From: Bacillus sp. N1-1
GTDB taxonomy: Bacteria; Bacillota; Bacilli; Bacillales; Guptibacillaceae
DNA: 64,000 bases
NCBI RefSeq assembly: GCF_009818105.1
Contig: NZ_CP046564.1
Coordinates: 4,154,001 to 4,218,000, forward strand
Direction: 5' to 3'
Below the pieces are notes generated by a model. The model worked only from the letters and a program-made list of their open reading frames with translations, was not told the DNA's origin and did no database searches. Both the position numbers and the translations under genes were made by a program. How positions within the stretch are numbered: the first letter of the stretch is position 1; each line of letters starts with the position of its first letter. Shown one piece after another: positions 50,309 to 56,430 of this stretch.

Positions 50309-50947
50309 TTATTTAACCATTTTCATAATATGTTCTCTAAACGCTTCCTGAACCTCTTCCACATCACCTTTTTCCATTAATTTTACCAGGTCTAGATGAT
50401 ATTTATAAACTTCCTCAGGAAGGATCTGAACTTTAGGATTAAGCGCTGTAATATACCTCCTGATATGTCCAGTCAGCATACTCCATATTCTAGTGTAGAC
50501 TTCTATTTTGGACCACTGAATAATGGTTCGGTGAAACTCCATATCCAAATCAGACTGCAGTAAATATTCTGGCTTACCGAACTTCATTCGATCCACAATG
50601 TCATAAAGTTCACCTATATCTCTTTTTCTCAAATTAGGTAAAATAATTTCTAGTGCATTTGTTTCAATTTCAGCTCTCATTGAAAATATATGGTACATTT
50701 CCACCTTATCAATTTCAGTAACGAAAGCTCCTTTATACTTAACCGTGCGAATAAGCCCTTCTTCTTCTAATCCTCTCAATGCCTCTCGAACAGGAACTTG
50801 GCTTATTCCAAATTTCTTTGCTACTTCTGTTTCCACTATTCGATCACCAGGTTTTAGATTGTTTAAAATAATCTCATCTCTTAGTTTTTGTTTAACTTTA
50901 TCCTTTAATGAGACTAACGACTGTTTACTTGATTTTTTTTCTTCCAT
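50309..50947 (-). CDS. GntR-family regulator, FadR/FCD subfamily
   Basis: 212 aa if started at ATG 50947 (upstream in-frame codons are AT-rich and carry the operators). N-terminal winged helix: VKQKLRDEIILNNLKPGDRIVETEVAKKFGISQVPVREALRGLEEEGLI, the GntR signature. The C-terminal FCD domain has the candidate metal ligands Asp and His in LDMEFHRTI and His residues in YHLDLVKL and FREHIMKM. It probably senses the sugar acid and represses the downstream dctPQM-SDR operon, and itself, through ATTATATATAAT sites present on both sides of the gene. Confidence 0.9.
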   Translation of the reverse strand: MEEKKSSKQSLVSLKDKVKQKLRDEIILNNLKPGDRIVETEVAKKFGISQVPVREALRGLEEEGLIRTVKYKGAFVTEIDKVEMYHIFSMRAEIETNALEIILPNLRKRDIGELYDIVDRMKFGKPEYLLQSDLDMEFHRTIIQWSKIEVYTRIWSMLTGHIRRYITALNPKVQILPEEVYKYHLDLVKLMEKGDVEEVQEAFREHIMKMVK

Positions 50948-51027
50948 TTGCCCCAACCCTTTTCGAATAGTATTAAAACCTTTTATATGATAATGAATAA
51001 AAGACGTTTTATAAATAATGATGTAAA

Positions 51028-51054
51028 TTATATATAATATCATTATATATAAGC
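51028..51054. promoter_or_regulatory. Putative GntR sites upstream of its own gene
   Basis: ATTATATATAAT at 51028-51039 and ATTATATATAAG at 51043-51054, the same 12-mer as at 50177 and 50197, about 80 bp upstream of the gntR start. They suggest autoregulation. Confidence 0.6.
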
Positions 51055-51076
51055 ATTTTTGAATCATCAATATGAA

Positions 51077-51105
51077 CAAAAAAAAGAGACCTGTATAGGC
51101 CTCTT
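51077..51105 (-). terminator. Terminator of the acidic lipoprotein gene
   Basis: AAGAGACCT/AGGCCTCTT with one mismatch, eight T on the minus strand. It overlaps the stop codon. Confidence 0.7.
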
Positions 51106-51397
51106 ATTGCTGATCTTCCGTTTCATCATTCTGCTGCTTCTCGGCGTCGTCCATATCGCCTTCCTCCATGTTGCCATCTTCATCTTGATCGCCTTCTTGC
51201 TTCCCATCCTGATTCATCGTATCGTCATCTTCTTGATCAATTGTCCCATCGTCTTCATTCACGTTCTCTTCATCCTCAGGAGCATTTTCCTGCATTTCTG
51301 GGTCTTCAACTGGTCCCTCTTCTTCATTTGCATTTGAGCATGCCGCCATGTTCAAAGCGAGCAAACAAGTAAATAGTGATAGCATCCACTTTTTCAA
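51104..51397 (-). CDS. Small acidic lipoprotein
   Basis: 97 aa with a TTG start at 51397 (GAGGAGG 7 nt upstream). Signal sequence KKWMLSLFTCLLALNMAAC with a lipobox Cys at about residue 20. The rest is almost wholly Glu, Asp, Gln, Asn and Gly (e.g. EDEENVNEDDGTIDQEDDDTMNQ) and probably unfolded. No domain is recognised. It is membrane-anchored outside the cell. A similar but shorter lipoprotein lies at 53522-53695 on the other side of the sin genes. Confidence 0.75.
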   Translation of the reverse strand: MKKWMLSLFTCLLALNMAACSNANEEEGPVEDPEMQENAPEDEENVNEDDGTIDQEDDDTMNQDGKQEGDQDEDGNMEEGDMDDAEKQQNDETEDQQ

Positions 51398-51744
51398 CGT
51401 TATTCCTCCTCGTAGCTGTAATAATGGTATTATTGCCATCTCTTTAAAAAGTATGTATCTACAAAAAAATCTTCTCTTAATAAAGCTATATTCAGCGAGT
51501 TTATTACAAAAAAAGTCATAAACAATTGTTATTTTTTACAAATTTCTACACCTTTCTTAGGTTGAATGTCCTATGATAAAAGTAGTTATTTTCGTTACCA
51601 CTCGTTAATCGTACAAAGTATCCTCCAGAAAAGGGCAACCATTTTTGAAAAAAAGTGGACGCAAAGTAAACGGATCTAAGGAAGGTTTTTTGTAAAGCTT
51701 CTATGATGGCTGAACTACCTGGAATGAGTTGAAGGAGGAGTTAC
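51398..51744. other. AT-rich intergenic region upstream of sinI
   Basis: No gene seen. Divergent promoters of the lipoprotein (minus) and sinI (plus) must lie here. TTTACA at 51534 and TATGAT at about 51572 are possible boxes but are not correctly spaced. AACAATTGTT at about 51521 is a short palindrome. Confidence 0.4.
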
Positions 51745-51864
51745 ATGGGCGTACATACGGAGGAAAAGCTTGATGAAGAATGGATTGCACTAATCATTGA
51801 AGCGAAAGAGCTTGGCATGGATATTAACGAAATAAAATCATTTCTTCATCAAAACGGAAAGTAA
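51745..51864 (+). CDS. sinI: SinI-like anti-repressor micro-protein
   Basis: 39 aa: MGVHTEEKLDEEWIALIIEA, then KELGMDINEIKSFLHQNGK. The DEEWIALIIEAKELGMDINEIKSFL stretch matches the SinI dimerisation helix pair, which in B. subtilis binds SinR and pulls it off DNA. GGAGGAG lies 6-7 nt before the ATG. It is followed by a hairpin and, 113 bp later, by a sinR gene, as in B. subtilis sinI-sinR. It is much shorter than most annotated genes and easily missed. Confidence 0.85.
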   Translation: MGVHTEEKLDEEWIALIIEAKELGMDINEIKSFLHQNGK

Positions 51865-51868
51865 CTTT

Positions 51869-51902
51869 AACGAAAGCGGCATCGCATTATGCCGCTTTCG
51901 TT
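51869..51902 (+). terminator. Hairpin between sinI and sinR
   Basis: Exact 14-bp stem AACGAAAGCGGCAT (51869-51882) with 51889-51902, 6-nt loop. It is only weakly T-rich afterwards, so it may attenuate rather than stop transcription into sinR. Confidence 0.6.
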
Positions 51903-51915
51903 CTATTTACGGAAC
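51900..51915. promoter_or_regulatory. SinR-type operator upstream of sinR copy 1
   Basis: GTTCTATTTACGGAAC: GTTC and GAAC half-sites 8 bp apart. The same 16-bp layout (GTTCTGTTTACAGAAC) lies upstream of the second sinR. GTTC is part of the known SinR heptamer GTTCTYT. Confidence 0.6.
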
Positions 51916-51977
51916 AAAAACATACTGGTATAATTAATAATAATAAAGGATTTTGTCGAAGTATCGGAGGGATAGAC

Positions 51978-52313
51978 GTGATCGGAGAAGAAGTTAAAAA
52001 GTATCGTTTACGCAAAGGGTTATCACTTTCAGAGCTAGCAGAGCGCGCCAACGTTGCTAAATCGTATTTAAGTTCCATTGAACGAAATATACAATCAAAT
52101 CCCTCTATTCAATTTTTAGATAAAATATCGAATGTTTTGGACGTGTCAGTTGAAGTACTTCTTCAAGGGGATGATCCCATTCATCAAAGTGAATTAGATG
52201 CAGAATGGAAGAAGTTAGTGAAGGAAGCTATGGAGTCCGGTGTTAGTAAAGATCAATTCAAGGAATTTCTTGAATTTAATAAATGGCGCGCAAAGCAGGG
52301 GCCTCATCAATAA
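51978..52313 (+). CDS. sinR: SinR-type transcriptional regulator, copy 1
   Basis: 111 aa with a GTG start at 51978 after GGAGGG. The N-terminal HTH_3 domain MIGEEVKKYRLRKGLSLSELAERANVAKSYLSSIERNIQSNPSIQFLDKIS is very like B. subtilis SinR. The C-terminal SinI-like helix pair (LDAEWKKLVKEAMESGVSKDQFKEFLEFNKW) is for tetramerisation and SinI binding. It probably represses biofilm matrix genes. An operator-like palindrome lies 60 bp upstream. No sipW-tasA operon is in the window. Confidence 0.9.
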   Translation: MIGEEVKKYRLRKGLSLSELAERANVAKSYLSSIERNIQSNPSIQFLDKISNVLDVSVEVLLQGDDPIHQSELDAEWKKLVKEAMESGVSKDQFKEFLEFNKWRAKQGPHQ

Positions 52314-52436
52314 AGTGTCATGCAAGAGCCGACACCTTTTGGTAGGCTCTTATTTCATTTTAAAATAAGGTCGCGCAAGCACAAATCTAGCGAGTAAACC
52401 GGGGAAGCCTGATGAAACATTGCGATCCTTTTCCCA

Positions 52437-52703
52437 TCACTCATAATGAGGTGAAATGGTTTGGTTTTTAATAATTTTACTTAGTTCCTCATACATCTTC
52501 TGTTCATCTTCAATCAGTCCTTTGATGTCCTGTTCTTTATATTCGAGACTGTGTATTTTCTTTAGAATAAAAGACAGATCACATTTTCCTTTATATTCAT
52601 CGTTAATATAAAGCTTGCCGATTTGTTCATCAATCGCAATCACTTTGATCCTTTTCCCTAGTATATAGGATACAAAAGTCCCCTCACCTAACTTAATCAC
52701 CAT
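52437..52703 (-). CDS. Small protein of unknown function, cotranscribed with a SinI-like gene
   Basis: 88 aa from ATG 52703; ATG 52706 or GTG 52700 are also possible, since TAAGGAGGA lies directly upstream. Predicted beta strands at the start (VIKLGEGTFVSYILGKRIKVIAIDEQIGKLYINDEYKG) are followed by a helical, Glu/Lys-rich half (EYKEQDIKGLIEDEQKMYEELSKIIKNQ). I do not recognise the family. It starts 9 bases after the stop of the second sinI-like gene, so the two form an operon. A partner of the Sin regulators is possible but unproven. Confidence 0.6.
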   Translation of the reverse strand: MVIKLGEGTFVSYILGKRIKVIAIDEQIGKLYINDEYKGKCDLSFILKKIHSLEYKEQDIKGLIEDEQKMYEELSKIIKNQTISPHYE

Positions 52704-52712
52704 CATTCCTCC

Positions 52713-52835
52713 TTACTTTTTTGAGGAATTGATTAAAAACCGCTTCACTTCCTCCTTAGATAAACCTATATTTCTTGCGATTGACATAAGGGTCACCCAT
52801 TCCTGATCCAATTTTTCGTCAGTATACGTTCTCAT
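52713..52835 (-). CDS. Second SinI-like anti-repressor micro-protein
   Basis: 40 aa: MRTYTDEKLDQEWVTLMSIA, then RNIGLSKEEVKRFLINSSKK. The DEKLDQEWVTLMSIARNIGLSKEEVKRFL stretch aligns with SinI and with the C-terminal helices of both SinR copies. A GGGGGATGGGG stretch precedes the ATG. It runs opposite to sinR copy 2, with a shared 309-bp control region that carries GTTC/GAAC palindromes. Its direction away from either sinR suggests control separate from the first sinI. Confidence 0.8.
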   Translation of the reverse strand: MRTYTDEKLDQEWVTLMSIARNIGLSKEEVKRFLINSSKK

Positions 52836-52874
52836 TCCCCATCCCCCTAATCAAATTCAGCAATAACCGACACT

Positions 52875-52899
52875 AATAAAGAACGTTTTGTTCTTTATT
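52875..52899. promoter_or_regulatory. Putative SinR operator upstream of the second sinI-like gene
   Basis: AATAAAGAAC and GTTCTTTATT (10-bp arms, 5-bp spacer). Each arm contains the SinR heptamer GTTCTTT in inverted orientation. It lies 40 bp upstream of the sinI-like start. Confidence 0.65.
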
Positions 52900-53070
52900 T
52901 AGAATGTACATCTAATATAGTCTTATTTTGGAAGATTAAAAAGAGTGAAAATTCTTCGTTTTAAACTAATTTTTTGGATAAACTTGCTATTTACTTATAA
53001 ATCCTTCGCTATTCTTAATTTTTCGCAATTTTATTTCTTATATTAGTGTTTATAGTTAAAATCTATGACT

Positions 53071-53092
53071 ATTGTTCTGTTTACAGAACAAT
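53071..53092. promoter_or_regulatory. Putative SinR operator upstream of sinR copy 2
   Basis: ATTGTTCTG and CAGAACAAT (perfect 9-bp arms, 4-bp spacer), followed at 53096 by another GTTCTT. It includes the same 16-bp palindrome layout as 51900-51915. Confidence 0.65.
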
Positions 53093-53144
53093 ACGTTCTT
53101 GATAAAATTAATTCATTAAATAATGATAAAGTCGAGGTAAAGGG

Positions 53145-53486
53145 ATGATCGGTGAAAAAATTAAACTTTATCGGAATCGAATGGGATTGTCGTTGACGGA
53201 ATTAGCGAAGCGAGCAGGCGTTGCAAAGTCCTATCTAAGTTCCATCGAACGGAATCAACAAGCGAATCCCTCTATTCAATTTCTTGAAAAAATTGCAGCA
53301 GAACTTAAAGTACCGATTGAGGTATTCATTCTTGAAGAAGATCATGAGGAACCTGTGCTTGATACAGAATGGAAAGAATTGATCGAAGAAGCCATGCGCT
53401 CTGGCATTACAAAAGAAGATTTTGCAGATTATTTAGAGTTTAAAAAGTGGCAAATGCATCATGGAAAAAGCGAGCCGGAAAAATAG
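53145..53486 (+). CDS. SinR-type transcriptional regulator, copy 2 (SlrR-like role possible)
   Basis: 113 aa. HTH_3 domain MIGEKIKLYRNRMGLSLTELAKRAGVAKSYLSSIERNQQANPSIQFLEKIA and a C-terminal SinI-like helix pair (LDTEWKELIEEAMRSGITKEDFADYLEFKKW). It is a close paralogue of copy 1, especially in the recognition helix (VAKSYLSSIERN is identical), so the two should bind the same or similar sites and could form mixed oligomers, as SinR and SlrR do in B. subtilis. AAAGGG lies just before the ATG. Confidence 0.88.
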   Translation: MIGEKIKLYRNRMGLSLTELAKRAGVAKSYLSSIERNQQANPSIQFLEKIAAELKVPIEVFILEEDHEEPVLDTEWKELIEEAMRSGITKEDFADYLEFKKWQMHHGKSEPEK

Positions 53487-53489
53487 AAA

Positions 53490-53512
53490 CTCCTGTCCAG
53501 GATGGACAGGAG
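53490..53512. terminator. Terminator between sinR copy 2 and the small lipoprotein gene
   Basis: CTCCTGTCC/GGACAGGAG, exact 9-bp stem, 5-nt loop. T-rich on the minus side, so it best serves the lipoprotein gene. Confidence 0.7.
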
Positions 53513-53521
53513 AGAAAGTTC

Positions 53522-53695
53522 TTATTCAGCAGAGTTCTCGGAGTTTTCGTTAGCTGCGGGCTCTTCGGTGTTACTACCATTGTTCATAGAGTTGTTGCCG
53601 TTCTCTGAATCATTTTCACCACTGCTACACGCTGTGATTAACATAACAGCTACTAACGAAGTTGCAATTTTGAGCATGAATTTCTTGTTATTCAT
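53522..53695 (-). CDS. Small Asn/Glu-rich lipoprotein
   Basis: 57 aa. Signal MNNKKFMLKIATSLVAVMLI and lipobox ITAC with the Cys at residue 23. The mature part is about 35 residues of Ser, Asn, Glu and Gly (SSGENDSENGNNSMNNGSN...). GGGAGGG lies 11 nt upstream. No known domain. It is the second low-complexity lipoprotein near the sin genes. Confidence 0.75.
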   Translation of the reverse strand: MNNKKFMLKIATSLVAVMLITACSSGENDSENGNNSMNNGSNTEEPAANENSENSAE

Positions 53696-53868
53696 TTCCA
53701 AAATCCCTCCCTGAACTCGATAAGTTTACCGCTACTAATTAACGGTTGAGTAAATCATATCAGGTCAAAAAGGGAAAATGTTGAAATTTACATAGTCTCT
53801 ATTATGGTTTTACAATACGTATAAGTGGTTAACATGCCGTCAATAATTCCGTTCTAGATCTAAAAAAC

Positions 53869-53914
53869 AATCCTCCTTTCTTGTGTCAAAATACTGACAG
53901 AAGAAGGGAGGATT
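53869..53914 (-). terminator. Terminator of the mbl-epuA-fabZ transcript
   Basis: A 20-base inverted repeat with a few mismatches (AATCCTCCTTTCTTG against AGAAGGGAGGATT), TTTTTTA on the minus strand, 12 bp past the fabZ stop. Confidence 0.8.
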
Positions 53915-53926
53915 CGTTCTTTTGGC

Positions 53927-54349
53927 TTACTTAAGAGCAAACATAATTTCAGCTTCAGCAGCAACTTCACCATCAACAGTGGCTGTTGCTTTTCCTTTGC
54001 CAATCGGTCCTTTAATGCGGATAATTTCCACTTCAAGACGAAGCTGATCACCTGGTTTTACCTGTCTTTTGAAACGGCATTTATCAATGCCTGTAAAGAA
54101 AGCAAGCTTCCCCTGGTTCTCTTCTTTCTTAAGCATCGCCACTGCCCCTACTTGAGCAAGTGCTTCTACAATCAAAACTCCTGGCATAACCGGGTAGTCC
54201 GGGAAATGGCCATTAAAGAATTCTTCATTTGCTGTCACGTTCTTAATACCGACCGCGCGTACTTCTTCTTCTACTTCAAGAATTCGATCAACAAGAAGGA
54301 AAGGGTAGCGATGCGGGATAATCTTTTTAATTTCCTGACTATCTAACAT
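53927..54349 (-). CDS. fabZ: 3-hydroxyacyl-[ACP] dehydratase FabZ
   Basis: 140 aa, standard length. Catalytic His in [14 protein letters not shown] and the second active-site stretch [25 protein letters not shown] with the catalytic Glu. It dehydrates hydroxyacyl-ACP in fatty-acid synthesis. TAGGAGA precedes the ATG. It is last in the mbl-epuA-fabZ group, as in many bacilli. Confidence 0.97.
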   Translation of the reverse strand: MLDSQEIKKIIPHRYPFLLVDRILEVEEEVRAVGIKNVTANEEFFNGHFPDYPVMPGVLIVEALAQVGAVAMLKKEENQGKLAFFTGIDKCRFKRQVKPGDQLRLEVEIIRIKGPIGKGKATATVDGEVAAEAEIMFALK

Positions 54350-54367
54350 ATCTTATTCTCCTATCTG

Positions 54368-54652
54368 TTACTCTTCTTTTTTTACTATCTCACTAATCTT
54401 CACCCAGGTACTCTTTTTAAACACATCGCCAGGGCTACCATCACCAATTACACCGTAACCGATCATCGCGCCTGCAAGAAGTGATGCCATGAGCAAGAGG
54501 GCAACGAGAAGAAGGCGTAGCCAGATGGGGATTAACCGCACCTTTGGCTTACGCTCTTGCTCGTCGTGATTCTTATTCGTTTGTGCGACCTCTTTATTAA
54601 GAATGACTTTTTCTTCAGAGGCCTGGTTCACCTTTTCATGGTTGTTCGCCAT
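54368..54652 (-). CDS. EpuA-family small membrane protein (often labelled RNA polymerase subunit beta)
   Basis: 94 aa. A polar N-terminal half is followed by the family core KVRLIPIWLRLLLVALLLMASLLAGAMIGYGVIGDGSPGDVFKKSTWVKI (Pfam EpuA), with one membrane helix. Databases often call it "DNA-directed RNA polymerase subunit beta", which the sequence does not support. It sits between mbl and fabZ in the usual place. Function unknown; a link to cell-envelope synthesis is suggested by context. Confidence 0.8.
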   Translation of the reverse strand: MANNHEKVNQASEEKVILNKEVAQTNKNHDEQERKPKVRLIPIWLRLLLVALLLMASLLAGAMIGYGVIGDGSPGDVFKKSTWVKISEIVKKEE

Positions 54653-54688
54653 TATGATTACACCCTTACGAATAGTTTCGGTTCAAAT

Positions 54689-55690
54689 TTAGATTAATTT
54701 TTTCTTAGCAATCTTGTCAATATGTTCAAGCATAAGGCCTGTCCCTTTTGCCACACAGCTCATTGGCTCTTCTGCTACGAGAACTGGAACCATAAGCTCC
54801 TCAGCAAAGAGCTGATCGATCCCGTGAAGTAATGCGCCTCCACCTGTCATAATGACACCACGGTCGATAATATCCGCTGAAAGCTCTGGAGGTGTACGTT
54901 CTAGGACGCTCTTAGCAGCCATCACCATGTGGGAGATTGGCTCTTGAAGGGCCTGCTGAATTTCATCCGATTTTACAGTGATTGTCCGTGGAAGCCCTGA
55001 TACCATGTCTCGTCCACGAATATCAAGTTCTTCATTCCGGCCGCCTGGAAATACCGTTGCTACATTAATCTTAATTTGTTCTGCTGTTCGCTCCCCGATG
55101 AGAAGCTTATACGTTTTCTTGATATAATCCAGGATTTCGTAATCGAACTTGTCCCCTGCCATTTTAATGGAAGAGGCGGTGACAATATCGCCCATTGAAA
55201 GTACTGCGATATCTGTCGTTCCACCGCCAATGTCCACAACCATATTACCGCTTGGCTGAAAAATATCCATGCCAGCGCCAATTGCAGCTACTTTTGGTTC
55301 TTCTTCAAGAAAAATTTGTTTCCCACCGCTTTTTTCAGCAGCTTCTTTAATCGCTTTCTTCTCAACAGATGTGATATTCGTAGGCGTACAAATTAAAATA
55401 CGCGGCTTTGATAGAAAGCTTTTTACATTAATTTTGTTCAAGAAATGTCTTAGCATCACTTCTGTAATATCGAAGTCTGCGATCACGCCGTCCTTAAGTG
55501 GACGCGTTGCAACGATGTTTCCAGGAGTCCGACCAACCATTTGTCTTGCTTCTTCACCAACAGCAAGCGCTCTTCCAGTACCCGTGTCTAGTGCTACAAC
55601 AGACGGTTCATCTAAAACAATGCCTCTGCCTTTCACATAAATCAGTACGTTCGCCGTACCTAAATCGATCCCAATATCACGTGAAAACAT
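54689..55690 (-). CDS. mbl: MreB-like actin homologue Mbl
   Basis: 333 aa. I start at ATG 55690 (GGGAGG upstream), giving MFSRDIGIDLGTANVLIYVKGRGIVLDEPSVVALD. Actin-type ATP-binding motifs: phosphate 1 (IDLGTANVLIY), phosphate 2 (MVVDIGGGTTDIAVLS) and the adenosine motif (IIDRGVIMTGGGALLHGIDQ). It forms filaments that guide lateral wall synthesis. Position directly after spoIIID identifies Mbl and not MreB. The flagellar flhO-flhP pair that follows mbl in B. subtilis is absent here. Confidence 0.96.
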   Translation of the reverse strand: MFSRDIGIDLGTANVLIYVKGRGIVLDEPSVVALDTGTGRALAVGEEARQMVGRTPGNIVATRPLKDGVIADFDITEVMLRHFLNKINVKSFLSKPRILICTPTNITSVEKKAIKEAAEKSGGKQIFLEEEPKVAAIGAGMDIFQPSGNMVVDIGGGTTDIAVLSMGDIVTASSIKMAGDKFDYEILDYIKKTYKLLIGERTAEQIKINVATVFPGGRNEELDIRGRDMVSGLPRTITVKSDEIQQALQEPISHMVMAAKSVLERTPPELSADIIDRGVIMTGGGALLHGIDQLFAEELMVPVLVAEEPMSCVAKGTGLMLEHIDKIAKKKLI

Positions 55691-55829
55691 GACGTATCCT
55701 CCCTGTATTCTAACACTCATCTATAGTTTCAGTACTAGTATGTTTAAACTACGTATCCATTAGTATATTGTACCATAAATTAAGAAACAGGAAGAAAGTA
55801 TTTAGAAAAAATTGTCGTTTTTAGGCGCA

Positions 55830-56102
55830 TTATTTGACAGCTTCTTCTTTTTCCGTATCCTTTCTATATTTTATTCTCGTTGCTTCGCCGCCGCGGAGAT
55901 GGCGTATCGATTTATGATACTCGAGAATGCCCTTCACCTCATTGGCGAGGTCCGGATTAATTTCGGGAAGTCGTTCTGTTAAATCCTTGTGAACGGTACT
56001 TTTAGAAACGCCAAATTCTTTTGCGATCACCCTCACCGTTTTCTTAGTCTCCACGATGTAATTTCCAATCTTGATGGTTCGCTCTTTGATGTAATCGTGC
56101 AC
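55830..56102 (-). CDS. spoIIID: Sporulation transcription factor SpoIIID
   Basis: 90 aa with a GTG start at 56102, after GGGAGG. The core (HDYIKERTIKIGNYIVETKKTVRVIAKEFGVSKSTVHKDLTERLPEINPDLANEVKGILEYHKSIRHLRGGEATRIKYR) is almost the same as B. subtilis SpoIIID. It is a mother-cell DNA-binding regulator made under sigma-E. Upstream in-frame codons extend the frame but have no binding site. The neighbouring mbl gene is the standard context. Confidence 0.97.
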   Translation of the reverse strand: MHDYIKERTIKIGNYIVETKKTVRVIAKEFGVSKSTVHKDLTERLPEINPDLANEVKGILEYHKSIRHLRGGEATRIKYRKDTEKEEAVK

Positions 56103-56396
56103 ACCACTCGCCTCCCTAAATTGGATGTGAGAGATGCGAAATGAGACTGATAAAGTGATCATGCTACGAAGCTCTAGTCATCAGGTGACCTACATGATGT
56201 CAGGAGTATTGCATGCAAGAATACTTCGAAGCCTTACCACAACTTCTCACCTCTGCCCCTCATTTACTAAGTTTTGTAACATTTTATTAAAGCAAAGGTG
56301 GTTATATTCCAAAAAGTCAAGAGGGACAAGGGATTTTATTTAAATATTCTTTTAAATGGACCATGTTGGTTTTTTGTATGTTCCGAAACAAGAAAA
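56103..56396. other. Control region of spoIIID
   Basis: No gene seen between spoIIID and the symporter terminator. A palindrome-like stretch AGTATT-GCATGCAAG-AATACT lies at about 56205-56226. I could not place a sigma-E promoter with confidence. Confidence 0.4.
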
Positions 56397-56427
56397 AAGA
56401 ACCTCCAGTTTAGAACTGGAGATTCTT
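56397..56427 (-). terminator. Terminator of the sodium symporter operon
   Basis: AGAACCTCCAGTT pairs with AACTGGAGATTCT, T-run on the minus strand, just past the symporter stop. Confidence 0.75.
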
Positions 56428-56430
56428 CTT

